Part shown: positions 1 to 6,298 of the stretch, in pieces
How the letters are laid out: each line of letters starts with the position of its first letter
How positions within the stretch are numbered: the first letter of the stretch is position 1
From: Spirochaetales bacterium UBA1265
Lineage (GTDB): Bacteria > Spirochaetota > Spirochaetia > Sphaerochaetales > Sphaerochaetaceae
NCBI GenBank assembly: GCA_002308475.1
Contig: DBVL01000114.1
Location: forward strand, 3,249 to 9,772
Reading direction: 5' to 3'
Length of the DNA: 6,524 nucleotides
Program-made: the position numbers and the translations under genes
The notes under the pieces: model-generated
Told to the model about the DNA's origin: nothing
What the model saw: the letters and a program-made list of their open reading frames with translations, nothing else
Databases searched by the model: none

Positions 1-702
1 ATAGGAACAGGGCAGAGCTCTGACTCTCTGTTCTTTGGAGATGATTATGGGACTCTTACTGCCTTAAGCGCGTTTGCGAGAAAACATCCTGAGATGGTGA
101 TAGAACTGAAGACAAAGAGTTCCCGCACTGACTGGATAAGGCCTGATATACCGAAAAACATGGTTGCAACCTGGTCCATAAATGCCAAAACCATAGTTGA
201 AAAAGAGGAGCATTTGACTTCTTCCTCTGAAAAAAGAATAGAAAGTGCCGTCAAGGCTTCCGAGAACGGTATACTTGTTGGCTTTCATGTGCACCCTATG
301 GTCTATTTTAAGGGGTGGAAGGAAGAGTACGCCTCTCTGGTGAAGCTCCTTTGCTCTTCTGTGAATCCTGAAATGGTGGTTATGGTAGGGCCGGGAACTT
401 TAACATTCACAAAGCAGAACCTTAAGGTTTTGAGAGAAGGTGGTAGACGCACATTAGTTACGAAGATTCCTTTGACTCCCGCTGCTGGAAAGTATTCATA
501 TCCGCTGGAAACGAAGAAGGAGATGTTCTCATATCTTTATTCTCTTTTTCCGGATGAGTGGAAGAAAAAGGTGTTCTTTTATCTCTGTATGGAAGACCCG
601 TCTTTATGGAAACCTTGTCTTGGAAGAGAATACAGTTGTAATGCTGATTTTGATAAGGATATGAGGAACAATTATCTTTATAAAACAGGTGCTTTACGAT
701 AG
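1..702 (+). CDS. Spore photoproduct lyase-family radical SAM protein, C-terminal part (5' end outside window)
   Basis: The frame is open from base 1 to the TAG at 700-702 (233 codons visible), so the start lies upstream. An internal ATG at 94 is in frame, but the 31 codons before it (reading GTGQSSDSLFFG...) look like genuine protein. The order of blocks matches my recollection of the SPL/COG1533 family: a strand ending VIELKTKS, then ATWSIN, a segment with GFHVHPMVYFKGWKEEY, a beta strand EMVVMVGPGTLTFT, and a C-terminal FYLCMEDPSLW followed by YSCNADFD. The radical SAM cysteine cluster (CxxxCxxC) would be N-terminal and cannot be seen here. Three cysteines lie near the C-terminus, in FYLCME, KPCLG and YSCNA. 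SPL proper repairs the spore photoproduct in DNA by S-adenosylmethionine radical chemistry. In a non-spore-former the substrate is unknown, and the assignment is to family only. The next gene starts 11 bases downstream, so co-transcription is likely. Confidence 0.8.
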   Translation: MGTGQSSDSLFFGDDYGTLTALSAFARKHPEMVIELKTKSSRTDWIRPDIPKNMVATWSINAKTIVEKEEHLTSSSEKRIESAVKASENGILVGFHVHPMVYFKGWKEEYASLVKLLCSSVNPEMVVMVGPGTLTFTKQNLKVLREGGRRTLVTKIPLTPAAGKYSYPLETKKEMFSYLYSLFPDEWKKKVFFYLCMEDPSLWKPCLGREYSCNADFDKDMRNNYLYKTGALR

Positions 703-713
703 AATTACCAGTT

Positions 714-1628
714 ATGAAAAGAAATGATGCTAAGCAGGTATTTGATATTCCTGTGTACAATACCATTTTCCCGTTTCTTCTGAAGAGAAGAAGCGACTCT
801 CTTGTTTACCACAGTTTTGAACTTGATGTGACTGACACACTCGAGTACATAAGAAAGTTCAACGCCTCAAAGCCTGATTTCAGGCTCCGTTTCTTCTACG
901 TGTTTTGTGCAGCTATCATGAGGACCTTTGTTGAGAGGCCTGAGCTCAACCGTTTTATAGCGGCCAAAAGATACTGGCAGCGTAACGAGCTGTCCATGAA
1001 CTTTGTAGTCAAAGAAAAGATGACAGACGATGCTCCGGAAACCAGCAATCCTCTGTACTTCAAGCCGGAGATGACATTGATGGATTATGCAAAGATCATT
1101 GATGACTATATAAACAGATCAAAGGAAGATAGTGAAGATAACTCAACAGATAGTCTTATAAAGCTTCTCCTCCATGTTCCTTACTGGGTTGTCTCATCAA
1201 TTGTCAAACTTTTGGGATTTGCAGACAGGAGAGGAATACTTCCTCAGTTTATTAGGGATGCCGATGGACTTCATACCTCAGTTTTTGTTTCCAATCTCGG
1301 CTCAATTGGTATAGAGGGGAGCAGTCCTCATCATCATCTCTACGAGTGGGGTACAACTTCCCTGTTTGTTACCCTTGGTGCTCTGGAGAGGGCGAGGGTC
1401 TTCGGAGATGACGGAAAGCTTGTTTCCTGCAGGTATAAGGTGCAGGTTGGTTTTACTGTGGATGAACGTATAACCAGCGGTTTCTACTTCATAAAGAGTG
1501 TTAAGCATTTCCAGAATTTGATAGAGCATCCTGAGCTTCTTGAGAAGGCTCCTGAGCTTCCGCCTCCTGTTCTTACAAAGAAAGAGTACAGGAAAAAGCT
1601 AAAGGCTTCAAAGAAGATTCATTCTTGA
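714..1628 (+). CDS. E2-like (2-oxoacid dehydrogenase acyltransferase / CAT-fold) protein with altered active site
   Basis: This 304-residue cytoplasmic protein resembles the catalytic domain of dihydrolipoamide acyltransferases. It has RPELNRFI near residues 75-82, HTSVFVSNLGSIGI at 187-200, an aromatic/His stretch HHHLYEWGTTS at 206-216, and a C-terminal VDERITSG at 249-256. In true E2 enzymes the last block reads DHRxxDG, where His is the catalytic base and Asp is structural. Here these positions are E251 and S255, so normal acyl transfer from CoA or lipoamide by the known mechanism is unlikely. No lipoyl domain or E1/E3-binding domain precedes the catalytic fold, and no E1 or E3 gene is nearby. 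A 141-179 insertion-like segment contains a hydrophobic helix (SLIKLLLHVPYWVV) that might touch the membrane. The C-terminus is Lys-rich. No clear Shine-Dalgarno precedes the ATG; translation may follow from the upstream gene, 11 bases away. Its last 21 bases overlap rsmE on the opposite strand. Fold confidence is good; function is unknown. Confidence 0.8.
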   Translation: MKRNDAKQVFDIPVYNTIFPFLLKRRSDSLVYHSFELDVTDTLEYIRKFNASKPDFRLRFFYVFCAAIMRTFVERPELNRFIAAKRYWQRNELSMNFVVKEKMTDDAPETSNPLYFKPEMTLMDYAKIIDDYINRSKEDSEDNSTDSLIKLLLHVPYWVVSSIVKLLGFADRRGILPQFIRDADGLHTSVFVSNLGSIGIEGSSPHHHLYEWGTTSLFVTLGALERARVFGDDGKLVSCRYKVQVGFTVDERITSGFYFIKSVKHFQNLIEHPELLEKAPELPPPVLTKKEYRKKLKASKKIHS

Positions 1629-2312
1629 AAGCAGTACTGCCAGGCCTGCGCTGCAGGCTGTCTCAGTGCGTAGTACTCTGCTTCCGAGTAGCATGGGTGA
1701 GTATTTTTCTTTTATGAACAGGTCTCTTTCTCTGTCACTCCAGCCACGCTCAGGGCCTATGGCAAGGACTGCCGGAGAGGAAATGGTTGCTGAGCTGAGA
1801 GGCACAGAGCCTCTTATGTTGTCCAGAAGAATATGTGTGGCAGCCTTTGGAGCAAGGGCTATGGCTTGGGAGACATTTTCCGCAAACAGTACTTCAGGAA
1901 GTCCTGCGTGTGCACTCTGCATGGCTCCATCCAAAAGATAGTCCTTGTATTCTCCGGATTTGTAGATATTGCTCTGAGCGTAGGATTTCTCACTCGTGTC
2001 TGTTCCAGTGAGAATGATTGTTGAGCAGCCAAGAGAAACCGCTTCCCTAAGTATGCGTTTCATGCATATGGGGCGAACCTGGGCTATGATCATGGTCACA
2101 GGATAGAGGTTGGGGACACTCTCTGGCTTGTATGAAAACCTGATCTCTGTGCCAGTTATCTCTTCTATGGTTGCAAGACCTTCAGATTTGTTCAGGACCC
2201 CGGCTTTGAAAGTGTCTCCTTCCTTGAGTTTCAGTACTCCTGTTATGTGCTTGGCTCTGTAGTCTGAGAGAGGTAGTGTTTCTGTTTCCTTTTCAAAGAG
2301 GACTATGTTCAT
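1608..2312 (-). CDS. rsmE: 16S rRNA (uracil-1498-N3)-methyltransferase RsmE
   Basis: RsmE uses S-adenosylmethionine to methylate N3 of U1498 in 16S rRNA on the assembled 30S subunit. The 234-residue protein has the family's usual length and layout. An N-terminal PUA-like barrel (about residues 1-70, including HITGVLKLKEGD at 22-33) is followed by the SPOUT methyltransferase domain. That domain carries the two knot signatures IGPERGWSDRE (185-195) and LGSRVLRTETA (209-219), which build the SAM-binding trefoil knot. A strong ribosome binding site, GGAGG at 2317-2321, sits four bases before the ATG. The ATG overlaps the ispF stop as ATGA (2309-2312), so this is the last gene of the carD-ispD-ispF-rsmE unit. 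Its last 21 bases, including the stop, overlap the convergent E2-like gene, and I see no terminator after it. Confidence 0.95.
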   Translation of the reverse strand: MNIVLFEKETETLPLSDYRAKHITGVLKLKEGDTFKAGVLNKSEGLATIEEITGTEIRFSYKPESVPNLYPVTMIIAQVRPICMKRILREAVSLGCSTIILTGTDTSEKSYAQSNIYKSGEYKDYLLDGAMQSAHAGLPEVLFAENVSQAIALAPKAATHILLDNIRGSVPLSSATISSPAVLAIGPERGWSDRERDLFIKEKYSPMLLGSRVLRTETACSAGLAVLLSRMNLL

Positions 2313-2785
2313 CTTTCCTCCAGGAGAACGGTGGCCATGGCCATGACCGCATCTGAACTTCCAAGCTCTCCAAGTATGTGCTCGGCTGTCTTTGCTTTTA
2401 TTCCTATACAGCTCTCATCCAGATCCAGAGCCTCTGAGAGGCTTTCTTTCATCAGTGGAATATAGGAGGCGAGTTTTGGAGACTGTAGAACCACTGTTGT
2501 GTCAAAGTTCACTATATCCAGGTCTCTTTCCCTAATCAGGTCATTTGTCATACGCAGGAGCACACGAGAGTCTATATCTTTATAAGTGGGATCTGTGTCA
2601 GGAAAGTATGTTCCTATATCTGACAGTCCGGCAGCTCCCAGAAGCGCATCTATCATGGCGTGAATCAGCGCGTCTCCATCTGAGTGTGCCACAGCACCTT
2701 TTGTGCTTTCTATCTCAACTCCGCCCAGAATAAGGGGTTTTCCTTCTTCAAGTCTGTGTAGGTCCCAACCGTTTCCAATTCTCAT
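2309..2785 (-). CDS. ispF: 2-C-methyl-D-erythritol 2,4-cyclodiphosphate synthase IspF
   Basis: IspF converts CDP-methylerythritol 2-phosphate to methylerythritol 2,4-cyclodiphosphate with release of CMP, in the MEP isoprenoid pathway; it works as a homotrimer in the cytoplasm. All 158 residues fit the family. The metal ligands D8, H10 and H42 lie at the same numbers as in the E. coli enzyme, AHSDGD (33-38) and FPDTD (61-65) are present, and the strand NFDTTVVLQSPKL (93-105) matches the CDP-binding region. T133 and E135 are retained in KAKTAEH. The C-terminal stretch LGELGSSDAVMAMA departs from the usual LGFxGRGEGIA motif. A GGAG ribosome binding site lies at 2794-2797, eight bases before the ATG. 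The ATG overlaps the ispD stop and the TGA overlaps the rsmE start, each as a 4-base ATGA. In some bacteria IspD and IspF are one fused protein; here they are separate. Confidence 0.96.
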   Translation of the reverse strand: MRIGNGWDLHRLEEGKPLILGGVEIESTKGAVAHSDGDALIHAMIDALLGAAGLSDIGTYFPDTDPTYKDIDSRVLLRMTNDLIRERDLDIVNFDTTVVLQSPKLASYIPLMKESLSEALDLDESCIGIKAKTAEHILGELGSSDAVMAMATVLLEER

Positions 2786-3462
2786 CTGTACTTCTCCATA
2801 TCTTCAGGGAATGTGATCTTTGTGTTTGCTGCCTCTCCTGGTACAACATGAACACATCCTCCGTATTCGGTAAAGAGGCTTGTGTCATCAGTGAAGTCTC
2901 TTCCTTCTTTTGCGGCTTTTTCATGAGATAGAAGAATCTCACCCAATTTAAAAACCTGAGGAGTCTGCAGGAACACTGTTTTCTCTCTGTCTATGTAGGA
3001 TTTGATTACAGAGTCTTCCACCACGGCAAGGGTGTCTTTTCCCTTCAGGGCAGGGACTGCGGCTCCGTAAGCTGAGGCGGCTTTAAGACAGGATTGAACC
3101 AGAGAAGTAGAAACAAAGGGTCTTGCTCCGTCATGAATGCTTACAAGTATGTTCTTATCCTGTACACAATCATTTAGCTTTCTCAGACCGTTCAGTACGG
3201 ATTCCCTTCTTGTCTTTCCTCCAGGAGTGAAGAAAAGCGGTATGGAGGCAGGAAGGCCTTCAAGGGCTTTCTTTGTCTGTTCCAGTGTTCCTTCCTTGTA
3301 TGTGACAACAACAGCCTTAAGGCCTTCTGTGCTCACAAATGGAAGGGCTGCATGAAAAAGGACGCTTTTTCCGTTTATTAGATGAAACTCTTTCTTGCCG
3401 TTTTTAAAGCGCATTGAGGAACCGGCAGAAGTCAGAACCAGTGCGTGAAAAAGGCTGTTCAT
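2782..3462 (-). CDS. ispD: 2-C-methyl-D-erythritol 4-phosphate cytidylyltransferase IspD
   Basis: IspD couples CTP to methylerythritol 4-phosphate to give CDP-methylerythritol and pyrophosphate, the third step of the MEP pathway. The 226-residue protein has the nucleotidyltransferase glycine-rich loop as TSAGSSMRF (11-19); R18 and K24 stand where the CTP-binding Arg and Lys of the E. coli enzyme lie. It continues with GGKTRRESVLNGL (81-93), IHDGARPF (109-116), LQTPQVF (165-171), the TDD block (191-193) and NTKITFPEDM (213-222), all typical of IspD. The usual PKQ after the glycine loop is replaced by KKE. No strong ribosome binding site is visible, only GAGAA inside the end of carD. The start overlaps the carD stop as ATGA (3459-3462), so translational coupling is the likely mode of initiation. 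It also overlaps ispF downstream by four bases. Confidence 0.95.
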   Translation of the reverse strand: MNSLFHALVLTSAGSSMRFKNGKKEFHLINGKSVLFHAALPFVSTEGLKAVVVTYKEGTLEQTKKALEGLPASIPLFFTPGGKTRRESVLNGLRKLNDCVQDKNILVSIHDGARPFVSTSLVQSCLKAASAYGAAVPALKGKDTLAVVEDSVIKSYIDREKTVFLQTPQVFKLGEILLSHEKAAKEGRDFTDDTSLFTEYGGCVHVVPGEAANTKITFPEDMEKYR

Positions 3463-3956
3463 TTCTCAAGATGGCTGAAGATGGTTTTCTCTATCTCTTC
3501 AGGATCCTTGCTCAGTGTGAATGAGCACTCGTCTATAAGAATTCCGAGAGCGCTGTCATAGAGCTTTCTTTCCTGAACAGGCAGCTCCTTGATCTTGCTT
3601 CTGTGGTAGAGACCCTGGACCACCTTCACTATGGATTCAATGCTTCCTTCCTTCACAAGTTCCACATTTATCTGGTATCTGGCCTTCCAGTCCACATTCA
3701 GAGGTTCGTACTTATCTGAAATGCTTTTTAAGGCTTTCTCGGCTTTTGCCGGGTCTACGAGAGCTCTTATTCCGGATTCTTTTGCTTTAGCAACAGGAAT
3801 GCTTACAGTCATATCCGAAACAGCTATGTATATGACATAGAAGAGGAGTTTTTCACCTCTGAGTTCCCTCTCTCTTATGTCTTTGATGATTCCTACTCCC
3901 TGAAGGGGGTATACAACATGCTGTCCAATTGAAAAATCTGTTTCTTCCTGAGCCAT
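3459..3956 (-). CDS. carD: CarD/CdnL-family RNA polymerase-binding transcription regulator
   Basis: CarD-family proteins bind the RNA polymerase beta subunit through an N-terminal Tudor-like domain and stabilise the open promoter complex through a helical C-terminal domain. The 165-residue product has the N-terminal RNAP-interacting domain (about 8-65) with FSIGQHVVYPLQGVGII at 8-24 and the strand MTVSIPV at 49-55. The helical domain follows from about residue 66 and includes W90 in VDWKARYQ, which corresponds to the conserved Trp that wedges into the upstream edge of the promoter bubble. The length matches stand-alone CarD/CdnL, not the Mfd repair helicase that shares the first domain. The ATG at 3956 is the only sensible start, because upstream sequence is promoter and FSIG begins only seven residues in. 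No ribosome binding site precedes it; see the promoter entry at 3963-3991. It is the first gene of the operon with ispD, ispF and rsmE. Confidence 0.92.
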   Translation of the reverse strand: MAQEETDFSIGQHVVYPLQGVGIIKDIRERELRGEKLLFYVIYIAVSDMTVSIPVAKAKESGIRALVDPAKAEKALKSISDKYEPLNVDWKARYQINVELVKEGSIESIVKVVQGLYHRSKIKELPVQERKLYDSALGILIDECSFTLSKDPEEIEKTIFSHLEK

Positions 3957-3962
3957 GGCCCT

Positions 3963-3991
3963 ATTGTATCACAAAAAACGCTCAGAAACAA
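3963..3991 (-). promoter_or_regulatory. Predicted sigma-70-type promoter of carD-ispD-ispF-rsmE; likely leaderless
   Basis: On the minus strand TTGTTT (3986-3991) and TACAAT (3963-3968) are separated by exactly 17 bases. TACAAT is preceded by TGA, giving an extended -10 (TGnTACAAT). Only six bases lie between the -10 box and the carD ATG, so the predicted transcription start falls on the A of the start codon or within a base of it. There is no room for a ribosome binding site. This is a reading of the sequence, not a mapped start. Confidence 0.65.
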
Positions 3992-4011
3992 GAAACGTAA
4001 GAAATACGGTA

Positions 4012-4040
4012 TGGTCACTGTCACGTTGTTTGGGTATTAT
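4012..4040 (+). promoter_or_regulatory. Possible malQ promoter, short or no leader
   Basis: TGGTCA (4012-4017, four of six matches to TTGACA) and TATTAT (4035-4040, five of six matches to TATAAT) are spaced by 17 bases. The predicted start is near 4047, next to the ATG at 4048. A short tandem repeat, GGTCAC then TGTCAC (4013-4024), lies over the -35 box and could be an operator, though it may be chance. This promoter runs away from the carD promoter; the two -35 boxes are 20 bases apart. Confidence 0.4.
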
Positions 4041-4047
4041 GAAGCAC

Positions 4048-5532
4048 ATGACAGAAAACAATTCTAACAGAAAATGCGGTGTGCTTCTGCACCCGTGTTC
4101 TTTCCCATCTCCATATGGAATAGGGGACCTTGGTTCTGAAGCCAGAACCACACTTGATCGCCTCGCAGGCGCGGGAGTGAAACTATGGCAGATCCTTCCG
4201 TTGGGTCCTACAGGTTACGGAAACTCTCCGTATGCGTCTCTTTCCTGCTTTGCGGGTAATGAATACCTTATAGATCTCCGTCAGATTGACGGCTTTACTG
4301 CCCCAGAAGACAGTGACTATGAGAATAGAAGTCAAAGGGTTGATTACGGCAAGGTCTATGAAAACAAGTTCCAGTTGCTCAAAGTGGCAGCAAGAGCCTT
4401 TCTTGAGAAAAACTCAGGAAGCAGGGACTATCTGGCCTTCTGTGCTGATAATTCCTGGTGGCTTGATGACTATGCTCTCTACCGCGCCCTCTCTGACAGG
4501 TTCAATGACACGAGATGGTTCTTTTGGGAAGAGCCAATCAGAAAGAGAAATGCCGCTGCAGTAAAAAAGTATACAAAACTTCTTGAGCAGGAGATCAGGC
4601 TCTACAAGGCCCTTCAGTTCTTATTCCACAGCCAGTGGGAGAGTCTTCATAGCTATGCTGCCTCTCTTGGTATGAAGATAGTTGGAGACATGCCTATCTT
4701 CTGTGCAGGGGATAGTGTGGATGTCTGGACGAACAGAAAGCTTTTCAAGCTTGATCCTAATGGTATGCAGACTGCCGGAGCCGGTGTTCCGCCAGATGCC
4801 TTCTCTCCAACCGGTCAGTACTGGGGAAACCCCGTCTACAACTGGAAAGAGCACGAGAAGGATGACTACAGCTGGTTCAGAAAACGTGTGGAGATGACCC
4901 TGAAAATGGTTGATATTCTTAGAATAGACCATTTCAGAGGCTTTGAGTCTTACTGGGAGGTTCCCGCAGGCTCTGAGACAGCTCAGGCCGGCAAGTGGAT
5001 GCCAGGTCCTGGCATGAAAATGCTCAAGCACTTCAAGGGGATGGAGATAATAGCTGAGGATCTGGGAATAATCACACCTGAGGTTGAGAAACTTCTTGAA
5101 GATTCAGGCTTCCCTGGGATGAAGATAGTCCAGTTTGCCTTTGATCTGAGTTCCGGACGCTTGAATACTGAGAACGCTTACCTTCCGCACAACTACATGA
5201 GAAACTGTGTGGCCTACACTGGAACTCATGACAATGAGACAACCCGTGGCTGGTACAACAGGCAGTCTGATGAGTACAAGGACATCCTGAGGCGCTACTT
5301 CCAGTGTCCTGATGAGGAGATAGTATGGCAGATGATGAGATCTCTCATCTCAAGTTCCGCCAACTACGTGATCTTCCCGCTTCAGGACCTGATGGGGCTG
5401 GACAACAGTGCCAGAATGAATGCCCCTTCTACAGTGGGCAGCAGTAACTGGTCCTGGAGGTTTGATCCATCTCTTCTGACTGACGGAATCCTGAACAGGC
5501 TGAGAGAATACATAAGCCTTTACGGAAGATAA
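4048..5532 (+). CDS. malQ: 4-alpha-glucanotransferase (amylomaltase, GH77)
   Basis: MalQ transfers alpha-1,4-glucan segments between maltodextrins, releasing glucose, in the cytoplasmic use of maltose and glycogen. Counting from the ATG at 4048, the 494-residue protein has the family N-terminus CGVLLHPCSFPSPYGIGDLG and LWQILPLGPTGYGNSPY. It then has GDMPIF and the acceptor-site region GVPPDAFSPTGQYWGNPVY. The catalytic set is nucleophile D294 in RIDHFRG, acid/base E337 in IIAEDLG, and D395 in GTHDNETTRGWY, almost the same numbering as Thermus amylomaltase. The frame is open back to 3955, but those extra residues are basic and unlike MalQ, and they would overlap the carD promoter and start. 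Homologues begin a few residues before the GVLLHP block, so 4048 or 4039 is the real start; neither has a good ribosome binding site. It is divergent from carD and ends just before a hairpin terminator. No other sugar gene is nearby. Confidence 0.95.
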   Translation: MTENNSNRKCGVLLHPCSFPSPYGIGDLGSEARTTLDRLAGAGVKLWQILPLGPTGYGNSPYASLSCFAGNEYLIDLRQIDGFTAPEDSDYENRSQRVDYGKVYENKFQLLKVAARAFLEKNSGSRDYLAFCADNSWWLDDYALYRALSDRFNDTRWFFWEEPIRKRNAAAVKKYTKLLEQEIRLYKALQFLFHSQWESLHSYAASLGMKIVGDMPIFCAGDSVDVWTNRKLFKLDPNGMQTAGAGVPPDAFSPTGQYWGNPVYNWKEHEKDDYSWFRKRVEMTLKMVDILRIDHFRGFESYWEVPAGSETAQAGKWMPGPGMKMLKHFKGMEIIAEDLGIITPEVEKLLEDSGFPGMKIVQFAFDLSSGRLNTENAYLPHNYMRNCVAYTGTHDNETTRGWYNRQSDEYKDILRRYFQCPDEEIVWQMMRSLISSSANYVIFPLQDLMGLDNSARMNAPSTVGSSNWSWRFDPSLLTDGILNRLREYISLYGR

Positions 5533-5539
5533 AATAAAT

Positions 5540-5576
5540 AAAACCAGGTCGCTGTGATGAAGCAACCTGGTTTTTT
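5540..5576. terminator. Bidirectional rho-independent terminator between malQ and the ATPase gene
   Basis: A perfect 10-base inverted repeat (arms AAAACCAGGT at 5540-5549 and ACCTGGTTTT at 5565-5574) encloses an extra 3-base stem, GCT/AGC (5551-5553 and 5561-5563), after one mismatch. The loop is GTGATGA. On the plus strand the stem runs into TTTTTTCTTTT, and on the minus strand into TTTTATTTATTTT. It sits 8 bases after the malQ stop and about 20 bases after the stop of the convergent ATPase gene, so it can end both transcripts. Confidence 0.9.
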
Positions 5577-5596
5577 CTTTTAGCTGTACAGAACTA

Positions 5597-6298
5597 TTAC
5601 TCTGCAATCAGCATGGTCTTCGGATCGAGACATACTCCAGTCGGTTTTGGGATGTCTGAAGAGTGATCTTTGACAACGGTCATGATTACACGACTCTTCT
5701 CGTCGTTATAATGCATACCGATAAGGACATCTATGAGATCTCTCTTGAGAGTGTTCGGAATACCGAAGTCATCAAAAACAACATCCGGCATGACAGGAGA
5801 AACCGTGAACCAGATTTCCACATTCATTTCTTCAGCAAATTCTTTGAGCTTGCGGACGTCTTCCTCAGTGGCAACAGTAAGCTTGTAACCGTCAAAGAAG
5901 AGTGCGTCTGCCTTGAATGAGCCCTGGTTGATCAGAGTCTTGAGGCTGGCCAGAATCTTGTCAATAGAAGCGTTTTCTTGAGAGAAGTTCATAAGAACAC
6001 GGTTTGTTCTGATTTTCTCATATACGTCTACAGCACTGTCCATGCTCTTGAAGTCTGTAATCTCCTTAAAGACTTCCTTGTACCATCCCATAATATGCTC
6101 AAGGTTGGCACCGAAAGAAACATGTACAATATTCTCATCCTGAAGGATGCGGTCTATAGCAATATGAACAAGACAGGCTGTCTTACCCATTCCGTGTCTT
6201 GAAGCGATAACTCCCAGATTTCCTCTGCCGAGACCTCCGTTTATAGAGTCCTCTAATATTCTTATAGGGCTTTTGCTGATAAGCTCATTAACTTCCAT
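5597..6298 (-). CDS. RecA/DnaB-like P-loop ATPase of unknown role
   Basis: This 233-residue cytoplasmic protein has a single RecA-type ATPase core. A short N-terminal lead (ISKSPIRILEDSINGGLGRGNLGVI) ends in a Walker A of the replicative-helicase style, SRHGMGKT (33-40; compare ARPSMGKT in DnaB). The first Gly/Ala of the consensus is Ser. Walker B is probably ADALFFDG (130-137), after a hydrophobic run. The C-terminal strand pair VIMTVVKDHSS and TGVCLDPKTMLI (204-231) resembles the end of the DnaB/KaiC core. There is no DnaB N-terminal domain, zinc finger, DNA-binding loop or second ATPase domain that I can recognise. Initiation is clear: GGAGGA at 6303-6308 stands four bases before the ATG, which also overlaps the stop of a possible small upstream gene as TAATG. 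The gene ends 20 bases before the shared terminator. I do not know its function; a regulator or accessory ATPase, not a helicase, is a guess. Confidence 0.85.
   Translation of the reverse strand: MEVNELISKSPIRILEDSINGGLGRGNLGVIASRHGMGKTACLVHIAIDRILQDENIVHVSFGANLEHIMGWYKEVFKEITDFKSMDSAVDVYEKIRTNRVLMNFSQENASIDKILASLKTLINQGSFKADALFFDGYKLTVATEEDVRKLKEFAEEMNVEIWFTVSPVMPDVVFDDFGIPNTLKRDLIDVLIGMHYNDEKSRVIMTVVKDHSSDIPKPTGVCLDPKTMLIAE

Noticed and set aside
458..766. 102-codon minus-strand open frame across the SPL-like/E2-like junction
   Set aside because: It overlaps two convincing plus-strand genes, and its composition looks like antisense of coding sequence.
1530..1560. Direct repeat CCTGAGCTTC, two copies 21 bases apart
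   Set aside because: It encodes PEL within HPELLEKAPELPPP of the E2-like protein and is explained by codon choice; there is no further copy or mobile-element context.
1666..1941. 91-codon plus-strand open frame opposite rsmE
   Set aside because: It is antisense to the conserved SPOUT motifs of rsmE. The low-complexity start (SLSLSLQPRSG) is the complement of rsmE codons.
3955..4047. N-terminal extension of malQ to the ATG at 3955
   Set aside because: The 31 extra residues do not resemble MalQ, the ATG is one strand of the CCATGG that also holds the carD start, and the stretch contains the carD promoter.
4621..5031. 136-codon minus-strand open frame inside malQ
   Set aside because: It lies wholly within the well-supported malQ frame covering catalytic motifs, has no ribosome binding site, and its translation is rich in Cys, His and Pro with no family pattern.
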